The position numbers and the translations under genes are program-made. This document shows positions 35,656-46,338 of a DNA stretch of 64,000 bases, in pieces (position 1 is the stretch's first letter; each line of letters begins with the position of its first letter). The notes beneath the pieces are model-generated. The model was given only the letters and a program-made list of their open reading frames with translations. It was not told the DNA's origin and made no database searches. This DNA is from Brasilonema sennae CENA114 (GTDB lineage Bacteria; Cyanobacteriota; Cyanobacteriia; Cyanobacteriales; Nostocaceae), in assembly GCF_006968745.1 (NCBI RefSeq), contig NZ_CP030118.1, forward strand, positions 3,112,654-3,176,653, written 5' to 3'.

Positions 35656-37524
35656 ATGAGCTACTGCCTCAATCCCAATTGTCAAAAACATCAAAATCCT
35701 GAGCATGGAAATTTCTGCATAAGTTGCGGGACAAAGCTGCTGCTGAAAGACAGATACCGTGCCATAAGTCAGCTAGGTGAGGGTGGATTTGGTAAAACAT
35801 ACCGCGCAGTCGATCAAGACAGAATGAATGAATTCTGCGTCATTAAGCAATTTTCACCGTCACCAGAAATTCAAGGAAATTCACAAGCGTTAAACAAGGC
35901 AATTGAATTATTTAATCAAGAGGCAATTCGGCTGTACGAACTAGGGATGCATGAGCGCATTCCCAATCTGCTCGCCTCTTTTGAACAGAACAAATGCTTG
36001 TATCTGGTACAAGAGTTTGTCGATGGGCAAAATTTATTACAGGAATTGGAACGATATGGAGTATACAACGAAAGTCAGATTTGGCAATTTCTAAATGATT
36101 TGTTACCAGTCCTGAAGTTTATTCATGAACGCGGCGTTATTCACCGGGATATTAAGCCCGAAAATATTATCTGTCGCCAGAAAGATCGTGCTCTTGCTTT
36201 AATTGATTTTGGAGTTTCCAAACAAGCTTCGGGCACTGTTATGTCTGTGAACCGGGGTACAATGGCGGGTACTCCAGGCTATGCTCCGAATGAACAAATC
36301 CGCTCTGGTGAAGCATATCCAGCCAGTGACTTATATGCTTTAGGTGCAACTTGTTTACATTTAATTACAGGAATCCACCCTTCTAATCTCTACAGTTCCT
36401 GGGAATCTCGTTGGTTATGGCGAGAACACCTGGAAAAAACAGATGTAACCATCAGCAAAAGGTTAGGGGAAGTCTTAGACAAACTACTACAAGAGCGAGT
36501 GGGTGATCGCTACCAATCAGTTGATCAAGTATTAAGAGATATACACGCCACAACTTCATCTGCTAACATTCCAGAAACAGTTATCTCTAACCCAACACCA
36601 CCATCAACCATTACTCAGACATGGGAGTGCTTACACACTCTCACAGGTCATGCTGCCTCGGTGCGTTCTGTTGTTATCAGTCCAGATGGTCAGACAATTG
36701 CTAGTGGTAGCGATGATAGTACCATTAAACTGTGGCATTTAGGCAGCGCCAGCTTAATTCGCACCCTGACATCACACTCAGGCTTGCTGAAACGCGAGGC
36801 AACTTGGTTTACTTGCTTAGTGTTTAGCCGAGATGGTCAAACATTAGCCAGTGCTAGCTTAGATAAGTCTATCAAAATTTGGGATTGGGGTAGTGGTAAG
36901 CACATTCGCAATTTGAAAGGACATTCCGACTCGGTTTATGCGATCGCCATCAGCCCAGATGGTCTATCTCTTGCCAGTAGTAGTAGGGACAACACAATCA
37001 AAGTATGGTCTCTACCCACTGGGGAACAAATTCGCAATCTTATGGGGCATTCTAACTCGGTTTGTGCCCTTGCTATCAGTCCAGATGGTCAAACTCTTGT
37101 CAGTGGTAGTCGAGATAACACGATTAAGGTGTGGAACCTAATAAGCGGGAAGTTGCTTAGCACTTTCACTGGGCATACAGACTGGGTTTCTGGTATTGCT
37201 ATCAGTCCTAATGGTAAGACATTAATTAGCGTCAGTCGCGACAAAACTATTCAACAGTGGCACTTAAACAATGGCACAATGATTCGTAGCTTAGTCGGTC
37301 ATTCTGATTGGGTAAGTGCTGTCGCTATTAGTCCTAATGGTCAAATTCTCGCCACTGGAAGTCGGGATAAAACTATCAAGTTGTGGGACATGGGCAATGG
37401 GCAACTCATTGATACCCTTACCGGACATTTAGATTTGATTCATTCTCTCACTATCAGTCCAAATGGAAAGAGCATTGTCAGTAGTAGTAATGATGGTGCA
37501 GTAAAGATTTGGCGATGTCACTAA
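35656..37524 (+). CDS. Serine/threonine protein kinase with C-terminal WD40 propeller
   Basis: The 622-residue protein begins with a zinc-ribbon-like C-x4-C ... C-x2-C (MSYCLNPNCQ, FCISCGTKLL), then a Hanks-type kinase at about 33-300: LGEGGFGKTYRAVD (glycine loop), VIKQF (lysine), VIHRDIKPENI (catalytic loop), LIDFGVSKQ (DFG) and GTPGYAPNEQ. Residues about 325-622 form seven WD40 repeats (GHSDSVYAIAISPDG, TIKLWDM and similar), enough for a complete propeller. The architecture is common in filamentous cyanobacteria, where substrates are mostly unknown. Unlike the WD40 gene at 6449-7627, the repeats here have diverged and the gene is intact. Confidence 0.94.
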   Translation: MSYCLNPNCQKHQNPEHGNFCISCGTKLLLKDRYRAISQLGEGGFGKTYRAVDQDRMNEFCVIKQFSPSPEIQGNSQALNKAIELFNQEAIRLYELGMHERIPNLLASFEQNKCLYLVQEFVDGQNLLQELERYGVYNESQIWQFLNDLLPVLKFIHERGVIHRDIKPENIICRQKDRALALIDFGVSKQASGTVMSVNRGTMAGTPGYAPNEQIRSGEAYPASDLYALGATCLHLITGIHPSNLYSSWESRWLWREHLEKTDVTISKRLGEVLDKLLQERVGDRYQSVDQVLRDIHATTSSANIPETVISNPTPPSTITQTWECLHTLTGHAASVRSVVISPDGQTIASGSDDSTIKLWHLGSASLIRTLTSHSGLLKREATWFTCLVFSRDGQTLASASLDKSIKIWDWGSGKHIRNLKGHSDSVYAIAISPDGLSLASSSRDNTIKVWSLPTGEQIRNLMGHSNSVCALAISPDGQTLVSGSRDNTIKVWNLISGKLLSTFTGHTDWVSGIAISPNGKTLISVSRDKTIQQWHLNNGTMIRSLVGHSDWVSAVAISPNGQILATGSRDKTIKLWDMGNGQLIDTLTGHLDLIHSLTISPNGKSIVSSSNDGAVKIWRCH

Positions 37525-37623
37525 CGATGAACAGGCGCTGCTATAAATTGCTCAATTCTTCTGTTGAAAGACGCACAACGCGCGATCGCGCACTAAGCTA
37601 GAATTAGCAAAAGCAAGTAAAAG

Positions 37624-37887
37624 TTAACCTGTCTCCCAGGTATCGTGATAATGGACTAAAAACCAGCTATTTTCCCCTAAAACACAAGATAGTGCCTTAT
37701 TAGGAACAAAGGATGTCAACAACTCGACAACTAAGGGTAATAATACTATAACAGCAGCTAGCAGTAGAATTCCTAGCCTTGGGGAAGTTTTCAATTTAGC
37801 TGCTAGGCTACCCTTGCTGAAGTCTCCTTCTAAAGGTCTATGTTGAGAGTGCTTGGCGTTTAGGATTTTGGATTCGTCATCCATCAT
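37624..37887 (-). CDS. Small single-pass membrane protein
   Basis: The 87-residue protein has a hydrophilic N-terminus and one membrane helix, LGILLLAAVIVLLPLVVELL (about residues 38-57), ending LVHYHDTWETG. An AGGGG site precedes the ATG pair at 37887. I do not recognise the family. It lies convergent to the kinase gene and divergent from ado. Confidence 0.5.
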   Translation of the reverse strand: MMDDESKILNAKHSQHRPLEGDFSKGSLAAKLKTSPRLGILLLAAVIVLLPLVVELLTSFVPNKALSCVLGENSWFLVHYHDTWETG

Positions 37888-38074
37888 GAATCCCCTGTCT
37901 CTGTTATTGCCTACTTGTTTTGTGAATTAGCTTGAGCTAATCCCACCAGCAAAAGCTAATCTATAACATAGAGACTTGTTAAGTAAAATTAAATCATAGT
38001 TACCCTTGCCCTTATTTCACGGGCAAAACTCGATTCTTGTATAAGATAATTCATTTCACGGGAGTGAATGTACA

Positions 38075-38767
38075 ATGCAGCAGCTTGTAGATCAACCAGA
38101 ACTTGACTTCCAGAGCGAAGTATACAAAGACGCTTACAGCCGGATCAATGCGATTGTGATAGAAGGCGAACAAGAAGCGCACGCAAATTATCTCAAACTC
38201 ACTGAACTGCTGAGCGAAAATCAAGATGAGCTAATTCGGCTTTCTAAGATGGAAAGTCGCCACAAAAAAGGATTTGAAGCTTGTGGGCGCAATCTGAAGG
38301 TAACGCCAGATATGCAATTTGCTCAAGAGTTTTTTGCCCCATTGCATCAAAATTTTCAAAAAGCAGCCGCTGAAGGTAAAGTCGTTACTTGCTTGCTGAT
38401 TCAGTCTTTGATTATTGAATGTTTTGCGATCGCCGCATACGAAATTTACATCGAAGTTGCTGATGATTTTGCTCGTAAAATCACCGAAGGGGTAGTTAAA
38501 GATGAATACAGCCACCTCAACTTTGGAGAAGTATGGTTGAAAGAACACTTTGAACAATCCAAAGCGGAATTAGAAGAAGCAAATCGCCAAAACTTACCCA
38601 TAGTGTGGAAAATGCTCAACTCTGTTGAGGATGATGCGCGCACCTTAGCTATGGAAAAGGACGCTTTAGTAGAAGCTTTCATGATTCAATACGGAGAAGC
38701 TCTTAGTAATATTGGTTTTTCCACCCGCGAGCTCATGCGTCTGTCTGCCTACGGAATCACCGGATAG
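38075..38767 (+). CDS. ado: Aldehyde deformylating oxygenase (ADO)
   Basis: The 230-residue ferritin-like di-iron enzyme converts fatty aldehydes to alkanes or alkenes and formate. The iron-ligand helices are visible: [43 protein letters not shown] and [14 protein letters not shown]. Length and motifs match cyanobacterial ADO throughout. Reductants are ferredoxin and its reductase. It precedes aar by 387 nt on the same strand, the conserved cyanobacterial order ado-aar-accA. Confidence 0.97.
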   Translation: MQQLVDQPELDFQSEVYKDAYSRINAIVIEGEQEAHANYLKLTELLSENQDELIRLSKMESRHKKGFEACGRNLKVTPDMQFAQEFFAPLHQNFQKAAAEGKVVTCLLIQSLIIECFAIAAYEIYIEVADDFARKITEGVVKDEYSHLNFGEVWLKEHFEQSKAELEEANRQNLPIVWKMLNSVEDDARTLAMEKDALVEAFMIQYGEALSNIGFSTRELMRLSAYGITG

Positions 38768-39154
38768 GACAACAGGAAATTCAAAGTTTCCACTTCTTGA
38801 AAGAGTGGGGATTAGGGATCTACCCTTGGGAGGAATTCAAAGTATGCCCTATGCCTGCGGCGGACGGGCACGCTGAGTCCCAAGGGGACACGTTCTTGCA
38901 ACGCGAACAAAGGAGGAGTGCGTCCCGCTGCGCTAACAAAGTTCAAAATTAAAGAGTCTTTTTTTGAATTTTGCATCTTGAATTTTGAATTTTTAAGAAG
39001 CGAGTGGGGCTTGCATCCTTTTTTTGAATTTCTTAAAAGCCAGAGCAGACTCTCATTTGCTGGTTAGTTTTTGTGTAGTATTTTGAAGGGTTAATTATAT
39101 CTTAACCCGCCTATTCCACCCTTCTAACGAAGGATACGCGTCACAACATCGTTC
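38768..39154. other. Non-coding region between ado and aar
   Basis: It contains GC-rich repeat pieces (GCGGCGGACGGGCACGC; GGACACGTTCTTGCAACG) and AATTTTGAATTTTTAA-type AT repeats near 38980. The promoter of aar probably lies just before 39155. Confidence 0.4.
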
Positions 39155-40174
39155 ATGTTTGGTCTAATCGGACACCTTACTAGTTTAGAACACGCGCAAG
39201 CAGTAGCCAAAGAATTGGGCTACCCAGAATATGCTGATCAGGGGTTAGATTTTTGGTGCAGCGCTCCGCCCCAAATTGTCGATAACATTACAGTTACCAG
39301 TGTTACCGGACAAAAAATTGAAGGGCGGTATGTAGAGTCAGGCTTTTTGCCAGAAATGCTGGCAACTCGTCGCATCAAAGCTGCAACACGCAAAATCCTC
39401 AACGCTATGGCTCACGCTCAAAAGCACGGGATAAGTATTACAGCTTTAGGCGGATTTTCTTCAATAATTTTTGAAAACTTTAATTTAGAGCAATTCAAAC
39501 AAGTCCGCAATATTAAATTAGAGTTTGAACGCTTTACCACAGGTAACACTCATACAGCATACATCATTTGTCAACAGGTAGAAAAAGCATCGAAGCAAGT
39601 AGGCATTGAACTATCAAATGCAACGGTTGCTGTATGCGGGGCGACTGGAGATATTGGTAGTGCTGTTTGTCGTTGGTTGGATGCAAAAACAGATGTTAAG
39701 GAACTGTTGCTAGTAGCCCGTAACCAAGAACGCCTACAACAGCTGCAAGACGAACTGGGGCGTGGAAAAATCCTGTCTATGGAAGAAGCACTTCCCCAAG
39801 CTGATATTGTCGTTTGGGTTGCTAGTATGCCTAAAGGGATGGAAATCGATCCCAAAGTTTTAAAGCAACCTTGTTTGCTGATTGATGGTGGCTATCCAAA
39901 AAATCTCGCAACTAAAGTTCAGCATCCAGGTGTACACGTCCTAAATGGTGGGATTGTGGAACATTCCCTGGATATTGATTGGAAAATTATGGGCATCGTC
40001 AATATGGATGTTCCAGCACGCCAGTTGTTTGCTTGTTTTGCAGAATCAATGCTATTGGAATTTGAGAAGTTATACACTAACTTCTCTTGGGGGCGCAATC
40101 GGATTACTGTAGAAAAAATGGAGCAAATTGGTCAGGTATCAAGAAAGCATGGATTTAGACCACTCCTGGTTTAG
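39155..40174 (+). CDS. aar: Long-chain acyl-ACP reductase (AAR)
   Basis: The 339-residue enzyme reduces acyl-ACP to fatty aldehyde with NADPH, feeding ADO. It has the N-terminal [34 protein letters not shown], the nucleotide-binding [20 protein letters not shown] (about residues 152-171), [17 protein letters not shown] and [14 protein letters not shown]. The pair ado-aar defines the cyanobacterial alkane pathway. Sequence and length are typical; nothing unusual was seen. Confidence 0.97.
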   Translation: MFGLIGHLTSLEHAQAVAKELGYPEYADQGLDFWCSAPPQIVDNITVTSVTGQKIEGRYVESGFLPEMLATRRIKAATRKILNAMAHAQKHGISITALGGFSSIIFENFNLEQFKQVRNIKLEFERFTTGNTHTAYIICQQVEKASKQVGIELSNATVAVCGATGDIGSAVCRWLDAKTDVKELLLVARNQERLQQLQDELGRGKILSMEEALPQADIVVWVASMPKGMEIDPKVLKQPCLLIDGGYPKNLATKVQHPGVHVLNGGIVEHSLDIDWKIMGIVNMDVPARQLFACFAESMLLEFEKLYTNFSWGRNRITVEKMEQIGQVSRKHGFRPLLV

Positions 40175-40283
40175 TGATTAGTCATAAGTCATGAGTTATT
40201 AGTTATGAGCTAGTGACTCATGAGTCTAGAAAATCCCCTTGCCCCACACCTCAATTTTTACTCTTCACTTTTTTCGTCAAAAA

Positions 40284-41267
40284 ATGGCTACTACCGAGCG
40301 TAAACCGCTACTGTTGGATTTTGAAAAGCCGCTAGCAGAACTGGCAACTAGAATTGAGCAAATTCGGCAACTTGCAGAAGAAAACGGCGTCGATGTTTCT
40401 GGTCAAATTCGTCAGCTAGAAGCACGCGCCATGCAACTGCGTGAAGAAATATTTGGTAGTCTATCGCCGTCTCAGCGACTACAAGTCGCTCGTCATCCGC
40501 GCCGCCCTAGTACCCTTGATTATATTCAAGCTATCAGTGATGAATGGATGGAGTTACATGGCGATCGCTGTGGTTCTAACGACCCTGCCTTAGTTGGTGG
40601 TGTAGGTCGTTTGGGCGGACAACCTGTGGTTATGCTGGGTAATCAAAAAGGGCGCGACACAAAAGACAATATTGCCCGTAATTTCGGTATGGCTTCCCCT
40701 GGAGGCTATCGTAAGGCGATGCGGTTGATGGAACATGCCAACAAGTTTGGCATGCCAATTTTAACTTTTATCGACACGCCAGGAGCTTTACCTACAGTCG
40801 TAGCTGAACGACAAGGTGCAGGAGAAGCGATCGCATACAACCTACGTGAGATGTTTTCCTTAGATGTGCCGATAGTTTGTGCTGTTATTGGTGAAGCCTT
40901 TTCTGGCGGTGCATTGGGTATTAGTATTGGCGATCGCCTGCTGATGTTTGAACACGCCGTTTACACTGTGATTACTCCTGAAGCCTGCGCTGCTATTTTG
41001 TGGAAAGATGCTGCCAAAGCCCCCCAAGCAGCAGCTGTCTTGAAAATGACAGCACCGGATTTGAAACACTTGGGAATCATCGACCAGATATTACCTGAAC
41101 CCATTGGCGGTGCTCATTCTGACCCTCTGGGAGCAGTTACCACTCTCAAGCAAGCCCTCTTAGACAATTTGGAGGAACTCAACCGCTTGGCTCCTAGTGA
41201 ACGACGCCAAATGCGCTACGAAAAGTTCCGGAAAATTGGTGTCTTTACTGAACTGTCCCACTCATAA
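40284..41267 (+). CDS. accA: Acetyl-CoA carboxylase carboxyltransferase subunit alpha
   Basis: The 327-residue subunit forms the carboxyltransferase with AccD, making malonyl-CoA for fatty acid synthesis. It has [58 protein letters not shown] and [18 protein letters not shown] start at [20 protein letters not shown] (ATG 40284); an in-frame TTG 45 nt earlier is unlikely. It follows aar, tying fatty acid supply to the alkane pathway. Confidence 0.97.
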   Translation: MATTERKPLLLDFEKPLAELATRIEQIRQLAEENGVDVSGQIRQLEARAMQLREEIFGSLSPSQRLQVARHPRRPSTLDYIQAISDEWMELHGDRCGSNDPALVGGVGRLGGQPVVMLGNQKGRDTKDNIARNFGMASPGGYRKAMRLMEHANKFGMPILTFIDTPGALPTVVAERQGAGEAIAYNLREMFSLDVPIVCAVIGEAFSGGALGISIGDRLLMFEHAVYTVITPEACAAILWKDAAKAPQAAAVLKMTAPDLKHLGIIDQILPEPIGGAHSDPLGAVTTLKQALLDNLEELNRLAPSERRQMRYEKFRKIGVFTELSHS

Positions 41268-41955
41268 GACCTCAGCTACTTGATCACAATAGCGGCAATG
41301 CTATAATTGCCTATGTCATTTAAAGATTTTTAACAATCTTTTAAGTCATAGGCATTTGTATTTTTAGTCATGAGTCAACTGCTAAGCCTTATGTTCTGTC
41401 CCTATGGGTAATATAGAAACTTATAGTTTTTAGTAGGAGGTACAAACCGCGTACTCGTTAAACTACTAAGCTGACTATCCCCTTGAATTATGATATGAAT
41501 TTCTAGGGAGTAGGAGCGCAAATGTCTTACCTATTCCAGTACGAGCGGCTATGCTGTACAGATATTAGCGGTTTGTACAACTTTTACAACTGTCATCTAC
41601 AGTTTCTTCTAACCCTATGGAATATGTGAAATGGGGTAAATATCTCTTCGCAATACAAAATAGCAATTGTCGAAGAAAGTTAATCGGATTCTTAGGTTTG
41701 TTTAATCTATCGACACTACCAGACTTATATAACAGAGTAGTGACGTGGTTATCAAACCGTTAAACAATTTGAAAGTTAGTTCTTGAGCTTCCTTTGCTAC
41801 CACAACAGGCAGTTATTCATAAATTGACTATCGTGCCTGGGGCTGGCACACTCTAACTAGTCATTTGTCTATTGTCTTTAGTTTTTGCTAATAATACAAG
41901 ACTCATGACTGCTGACTCATTGCTCCTAATCAAACCTTAACTAAAACTCGACACC
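41268..41955. other. Non-coding interval upstream of folE
   Basis: No gene was found in 690 bp. It is AT-rich and contains GTCTATTGTCTTTAG and CATGACT / GACTCAT-type short repeats from about 41860 to 41930. Confidence 0.4.
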
Positions 41956-42666
41956 ATGACTATTGCTCCTTCCGACGGAACCAATTGCTCTCAACAATCT
42001 CCTCTGATTCCAGACTTGACGGAAGCCATCTCTACAAGACCAGATCGCAACACTCACAATGGGCAGCAAGCTGAGTTGCACCCGCAAACAGAGGAGCAAA
42101 TGGAGCAAATGATGGACGCGGTACGGACTCTACTGGTGGGTGTTGGAGAAGATCCCGAACGCGAGGGATTGCTGAAAACACCCAAGCGGGTAGCAGAGGC
42201 AATGAGGTTTCTCACCAGTGGTTATAACCAATCTTTAGAAGAAATCGTCAACGAAGCCATCTTTGATGAAGGTCATAATGAGATGGTATTAGTACGGGAC
42301 ATCAACGTTTTTAGCTTGTGCGAACACCATATGTTGCCATTTATGGGCAAAGCTCATGTTGCTTATATCCCTAATCAAAAAGTTGTGGGATTGAGCAAGC
42401 TTGCTCGTATTGTCGAGATGTATTCCCGACGCTTGCAAGTGCAAGAAAGGCTCACTCGCCAAATTGCTCAAGCAATTCAAATGATTCTAGAACCACAGGG
42501 AGTTGCCGTTGTGATGGAAGCTACACATATGTGCATGGTTATGCGGGGTGTCCAAAAACCTGGTTCTTGGACTGTGACAAGCGCAATGCAGGGTGTATTT
42601 CAAGATGATCATAAAACTCGTGAAGAATTCTTCAACTTAATTCGTCACCAATCATCGTTGTTCTAA
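41956..42666 (+). CDS. folE: GTP cyclohydrolase I
   Basis: The 236-residue enzyme makes 7,8-dihydroneopterin triphosphate from GTP, the first step of folate synthesis and of cyanobacterial pterin glycosides. It has a variable 45-residue N-terminal extension, then [20 protein letters not shown], the zinc-ligand motif [40 protein letters not shown] and the second cysteine in [11 protein letters not shown]. This is the canonical FolE1 rather than the FolE2 type. Confidence 0.97.
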   Translation: MTIAPSDGTNCSQQSPLIPDLTEAISTRPDRNTHNGQQAELHPQTEEQMEQMMDAVRTLLVGVGEDPEREGLLKTPKRVAEAMRFLTSGYNQSLEEIVNEAIFDEGHNEMVLVRDINVFSLCEHHMLPFMGKAHVAYIPNQKVVGLSKLARIVEMYSRRLQVQERLTRQIAQAIQMILEPQGVAVVMEATHMCMVMRGVQKPGSWTVTSAMQGVFQDDHKTREEFFNLIRHQSSLF

Positions 42667-42718
42667 CCTACATTCCGCACCCTCAGGTGTCACATTACGA
42701 ATTTTTAGGGAACGCTTA

Positions 42719-42810
42719 ACAGTGAACAGTGAACAGTAAACAGTGAACAAGGGGTGGACTTTGTCCGTTTCCTACCTGATAACTGGTAACTGATAACTGA
42801 TAACTGTTAA
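42719..42810. repeat. Short tandem heptamer repeats (STRR type)
   Basis: It contains AACAGTGAACAGTAAACAGT and, further on, GATAACTGGTAACTGATAAC. These heptamer-like units recur at 27285-27330, 51992-52100, 55620-55670 and 56515-56560 in both orientations. Confidence 0.7.
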
Positions 42811-42816
42811 TTACAC

Positions 42817-43449
42817 TCAGCACTTTGAATGCAGCTTTTCAAACAACTTAGCTACCTTGTCTAAATCCTTATCTCCTGGGGCACGTTCTACACCACTCGA
42901 TAGGTCAATGCCACTAGGGGTTATCTGAGTCAAAGCCTGTATAATGTTCTCTGGAGTGAGTCCCCCCGCCAAAAACCAAGGACAGCTAGGGCGAAATTGC
43001 TGCAACATTGTCCAGTCTAGAGTTGTGCCTGTACCACCTAGTTGCTGTGGATGGTAAGCATCAAGTAACAGCGTATCTGCGTTTGAAGTATAAGTTTCAG
43101 CTTTTTCAGTATCTTCAAAACTACGGATTCTCAAAGCTTTAATGATTTCTATATCTGGTAGCAATTGACGCAACTGCTGACAAAATTCCGGGGATTCATC
43201 TCCGTGTAATTGAACGCCAGTTAAGCCAGAATGAACTACTGTTTGAGTAATTTCAGGAACAGAAGTATTGGCAAAAACTCCAATTTTGTCGATTTTTTCG
43301 GGCAGTTGTTCCACAACCGCCCGAATTTGCTCTATATTGATATAGCGCGGTGAGGTTGGAACACAAATAAATCCTAAGGCTGTTGCACCAAAAGAGGCGA
43401 TCGCCTTCCCCTGTTGTGGTTGAGTTATTCCGCAAATCTTTACCCGCAT
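42817..43449 (-). CDS. trpF: Phosphoribosylanthranilate isomerase
   Basis: The 210-residue TIM barrel catalyses the third step of tryptophan synthesis. It has [20 protein letters not shown] (catalytic Cys), [47 protein letters not shown] (catalytic Asp) and [11 protein letters not shown], ending with the phosphate-binding [17 protein letters not shown]. It is a single gene and not in a trp operon, as usual in cyanobacteria. Confidence 0.96.
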   Translation of the reverse strand: MRVKICGITQPQQGKAIASFGATALGFICVPTSPRYINIEQIRAVVEQLPEKIDKIGVFANTSVPEITQTVVHSGLTGVQLHGDESPEFCQQLRQLLPDIEIIKALRIRSFEDTEKAETYTSNADTLLLDAYHPQQLGGTGTTLDWTMLQQFRPSCPWFLAGGLTPENIIQALTQITPSGIDLSSGVERAPGDKDLDKVAKLFEKLHSKC

Positions 43450-43630
43450 AGATATTTTTGAGAAATAATAGTAGTAATAGTTACATCAAACCTAAATTGT
43501 ATAAACAATTTCAAGTTCTTTCCTTTATGATTCTATAATCTTTATGGTTTACCAATAAGCAGTCAGCGCATAGCTAGCCATATGCTAATGACTGACCACT
43601 TGTCAATTTTTCTATTTAGGAGATAAAAGC

Positions 43631-43888
43631 TTGATTTCATCTATCTTACTAGCAGCAGCCGCCACCACTGTTCCCGCAACACCTGAGTGGAATCCTACTG
43701 TAGGAATCATCATCAGCGTCAGCTGTTTAGTAGCTCTTTTGCTGACATCGTTTACTAAATCTCCCAAGGTAGGTCCCAAACTGCCCGTACTTCCCGTAAC
43801 TCTTCCAGGATTCATTGCTGCTATGTGTTTTGGGCATATTGTAGGGATTGGCATTGTTCTGGGGTTGACAAATCTCGGTGGCATCTAG
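43631..43888 (+). CDS. psaK: Photosystem I subunit PsaK (TTG start)
   Basis: The 85-residue protein has two membrane helices typical of PsaK: a short N-terminal presequence (SSILLAAAATTVP), WNPTVGIIISVSCLVALLLT, a hydrophilic loop (KSPKVGPKLPV) and the conserved C-terminal GFIAAMCFGHIVGIGIVLGL plus TNLGGI. PsaK lies at the periphery of photosystem I and takes part in antenna attachment and state transitions. The start is TTG 43631; AGGAGATAAAAGC places a ribosome binding site seven nt before it and no ATG is in frame. A 90-residue frame on the opposite strand is its shadow. Confidence 0.88.
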   Translation: MISSILLAAAATTVPATPEWNPTVGIIISVSCLVALLLTSFTKSPKVGPKLPVLPVTLPGFIAAMCFGHIVGIGIVLGLTNLGGI

Positions 43889-44000
43889 ATTTTGAGAGAG
43901 ATGTTTTATGACAACATCTCTGTATCCCCGACCATAGTCTTTTTTAAGTACCGTAGCGTACACATAAACTCAAAGCCTCGGCTTCGCTGGACTTTGACGC

Positions 44001-44050
44001 GGCAGGTTTTTTCTCTTTCAAGTCATCTTTTGAAGCAGAGAAGACCTGCC
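44001..44050 (+). terminator. Long hairpin downstream of psaK
   Basis: GGCAGGTTTTTTCTCT at 44001 pairs with AGAGAAGACCTGCC ending at 44050, with an inner TTCAA/TTGAA step. A short T-rich stretch (TATATTTTTAA) follows. It lies 113 nt after psaK and could terminate it, or be a palindromic repeat. Confidence 0.5.
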
Positions 44051-44269
44051 ACTTATATTTTTAACTCTTAAATAACTGCGCCCTAGTTTGAGTTTTGCTC
44101 GCTCTTCAGAATTGTCTATTCTAGAAATTGGAGTCTATATAACCAGCCATTGCTGATTTTCCAAATTTCAGTAAGCAAAAGTTAGTGAGGCAAAAGGATA
44201 TATGTGTAAAAAAGAACATATAAAACGTATTTCTGAGCGATTAAAAATATCTAGTTTTAGGAAAATGTG

Positions 44270-45466
44270 ATGCAAACAAATTGGAAAATCGGGTCTTTAT
44301 TCGGAATCCCACTGTTTTTAGACCCCCTGTGGTTTGTGATTTTAGGGTTGGCAACCCTTAACTTTGGGGTGGCTTACCAAACATGGGGAACGACTCTAGC
44401 TTGGAGTGGTGGAGTGGTGATGGCATTACTGCTCTTTGGTTCAGTATTATTGCACGAATTGGGTCATAGCTTAGTTGCGCGATCGCAAGGTATAAAAGTC
44501 AATTCGATTACTCTATTCCTGTTTGGTGGTATTGCTTCTATCGAAGAAGAATCCAAAACCCCAGGAAAAGCATTTCAAGTCGCAATTGCCGGACCATTCG
44601 TGAGTGTTGTCCTGTTTGTCCTCCTCAGCCTGCTAGTAAATGTTTTGCCTGATAACAGTCCTGCTAACGTCATGGTTAGAGATTTAGGCAGAATCAACTT
44701 AGTTTTGGCACTGTTCAACCTGATTCCTGGTTTACCCTTAGATGGCGGACAAGTTTTAAAAGCAGCTTTGTGGAAAGTAACAGGGAACCGCTTTCAAGCT
44801 GTACGGTTAGCAGCAAAAGCAGGGCAAATTTTGGGTTATGGGGCGATCGCCCTAGGTCTAGCAGTAGATTATTTTACAGGGGAATTAGTCACTGGTTTGT
44901 GGATAGCCTTGTTAGGTTGGTTTGGTATCCGCAATGCCACCACCTATGACCGCATAACAACATTACAAGAAACCTTACTCAATTTAATTGCCGCCAATGC
45001 AATGACTCGTGAGTTTCGCGTCGTCGATGCTAATCAGACTTTGCGTTCTTTCGCCGAGTCCTACCTTTTGGAGACTAACACTCCTGGAGTTTATTTTGCC
45101 GAATCTGATGGACGTTACCGGGGCATCATTTCCATAGACGATTTGCGCCTTGTGGAAAGAAGTGAATGGGAAACCCTCACGGTGCAAAGTATAGTGCATC
45201 CCCTGACAGAAATTCCCACTGTTGTTGAGTCAACTCCTATAGCAGAGGTGATTAACAAGCTGGAAAATGAACAATTACCCCGCATCACGGTGCTTTCTCC
45301 TGCTGGTGCTGTGGCTGGTGTGATTGATCGAGGGGATATTGTGCGGGAATTAGCACAAAAGTTAAATTTGCGGATCACCGAAGCTGAGATTAAGCGGATA
45401 AAAGAGGAAGGCAGTTATCCGCCTGGTTTACAATTGGGAGTTATTGCAAAATCGCTGCAATCGTAA
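44270..45466 (+). CDS. Site-2 protease family protein with CBS domains
   Basis: The 398-residue membrane metalloprotease has the zinc motif HELGH (in LLHELGHSLVARSQGI), IASIEEESKTPGKAFQVAIA, PFVSVVLFVLLSLLVNVLP and LPLDGGQVLKAALWKVTG with the third ligand. After a helical segment, two CBS domains follow (residues about 245-375; GRYRGIISIDDLRLV, AVAGVIDRGDIVREL). This is the Rv2869-unlike, SREBP-protease/SpoIVFB-type group common in cyanobacteria; CBS domains suggest control by adenine nucleotides. I start at ATG 44270, one codon after a GTG. It is distinct from RseP at 4739, which carries a PDZ domain. Confidence 0.92.
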   Translation: MQTNWKIGSLFGIPLFLDPLWFVILGLATLNFGVAYQTWGTTLAWSGGVVMALLLFGSVLLHELGHSLVARSQGIKVNSITLFLFGGIASIEEESKTPGKAFQVAIAGPFVSVVLFVLLSLLVNVLPDNSPANVMVRDLGRINLVLALFNLIPGLPLDGGQVLKAALWKVTGNRFQAVRLAAKAGQILGYGAIALGLAVDYFTGELVTGLWIALLGWFGIRNATTYDRITTLQETLLNLIAANAMTREFRVVDANQTLRSFAESYLLETNTPGVYFAESDGRYRGIISIDDLRLVERSEWETLTVQSIVHPLTEIPTVVESTPIAEVINKLENEQLPRITVLSPAGAVAGVIDRGDIVRELAQKLNLRITEAEIKRIKEEGSYPPGLQLGVIAKSLQS

Positions 45467-45649
45467 ACTGTTTTTAGCATACTTGGAGTGCACCATTCAA
45501 CAAAGTAAAGCACCTCAAGTATGCTTTAAAAAAAAATCTTGTTTTGTAACAAATTTTATAGTTCTGGATAAAATTGTTCCTGTTCTTGTGAGGTCTTAAT
45601 ATGAGGCTATGCAACGCCAAGACGTTTAAAGTACAGGAGTCAAACACCT

Positions 45650-46240
45650 ATGTATGATGGTTTGAAGTGTCATGAATTAGACAAGAATCATAAATTTTGG
45701 ACAGGAATTTTACCTGATGAATTGCATTTGAATCAAGCAGAACTAAATAATCTCTGGGATATACATCCATGTGATGCTCATGAAATCAAAATGTATGGGC
45801 GTTTTGTTAAAGCACCACGTTGGCAGCAGGTTTATGGAGTAGATTATCACTATACAGGACGAGTCAACAAAGCTTTACCTATTCCGTTATTGCTTGAACC
45901 GCTTGGACAATGGAGTAAAGAGAAGATAAATAATCACCTCAATGGAATGGTAGTCAATTGGTATGATGGCAAGTTAGGTCACTATATGGGAAAACACCGC
46001 GATAGTACTACAAATATGCTCAGTGGCGCACCGATTGTTGTTATCTCATTTGGAGAAGAGCGCATATTTAGATTACGTCCTTGGAAAGGGGAAGGCTATA
46101 AAGACTTTGTGACAAAACATGGTTGTGTGTTTGTCATACCTTATGAAACCAATCAAGCTTGGACTCATGAAATTCCCTTTTCAAAGAAATATCAAGGTCA
46201 AAGAATTTCGCTCACACTTCGAGCTTTTGATGTGATGTAA
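45650..46240 (+). CDS. AlkB-like 2-oxoglutarate/Fe(II) dioxygenase
   Basis: The 196-residue protein has the double-stranded beta-helix motif set of AlkB-type enzymes: LNGMVVNWYDGKLGHYMG, the iron triad HRD (KHRDST) and the distal His in AWTHEI, and the 2-oxoglutarate-binding Arg in QRISLTLRAF. VVISFGEERIFRLRPW is the expected strand. AlkB relatives repair alkylated nucleic acid, but the substrate cannot be read here. It is a single gene with a clear upstream spacing and no operon partners. Confidence 0.85.
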   Translation: MYDGLKCHELDKNHKFWTGILPDELHLNQAELNNLWDIHPCDAHEIKMYGRFVKAPRWQQVYGVDYHYTGRVNKALPIPLLLEPLGQWSKEKINNHLNGMVVNWYDGKLGHYMGKHRDSTTNMLSGAPIVVISFGEERIFRLRPWKGEGYKDFVTKHGCVFVIPYETNQAWTHEIPFSKKYQGQRISLTLRAFDVM

Positions 46241-46338
46241 GAATTTGGAATAGAATTAGCATAGGTTGTTATCCATCTGTTAGTAGAATCAGTTTCATGA
46301 CACTTAGTTGTTTCTTAAATTATGCATGTTCGCTGGAT

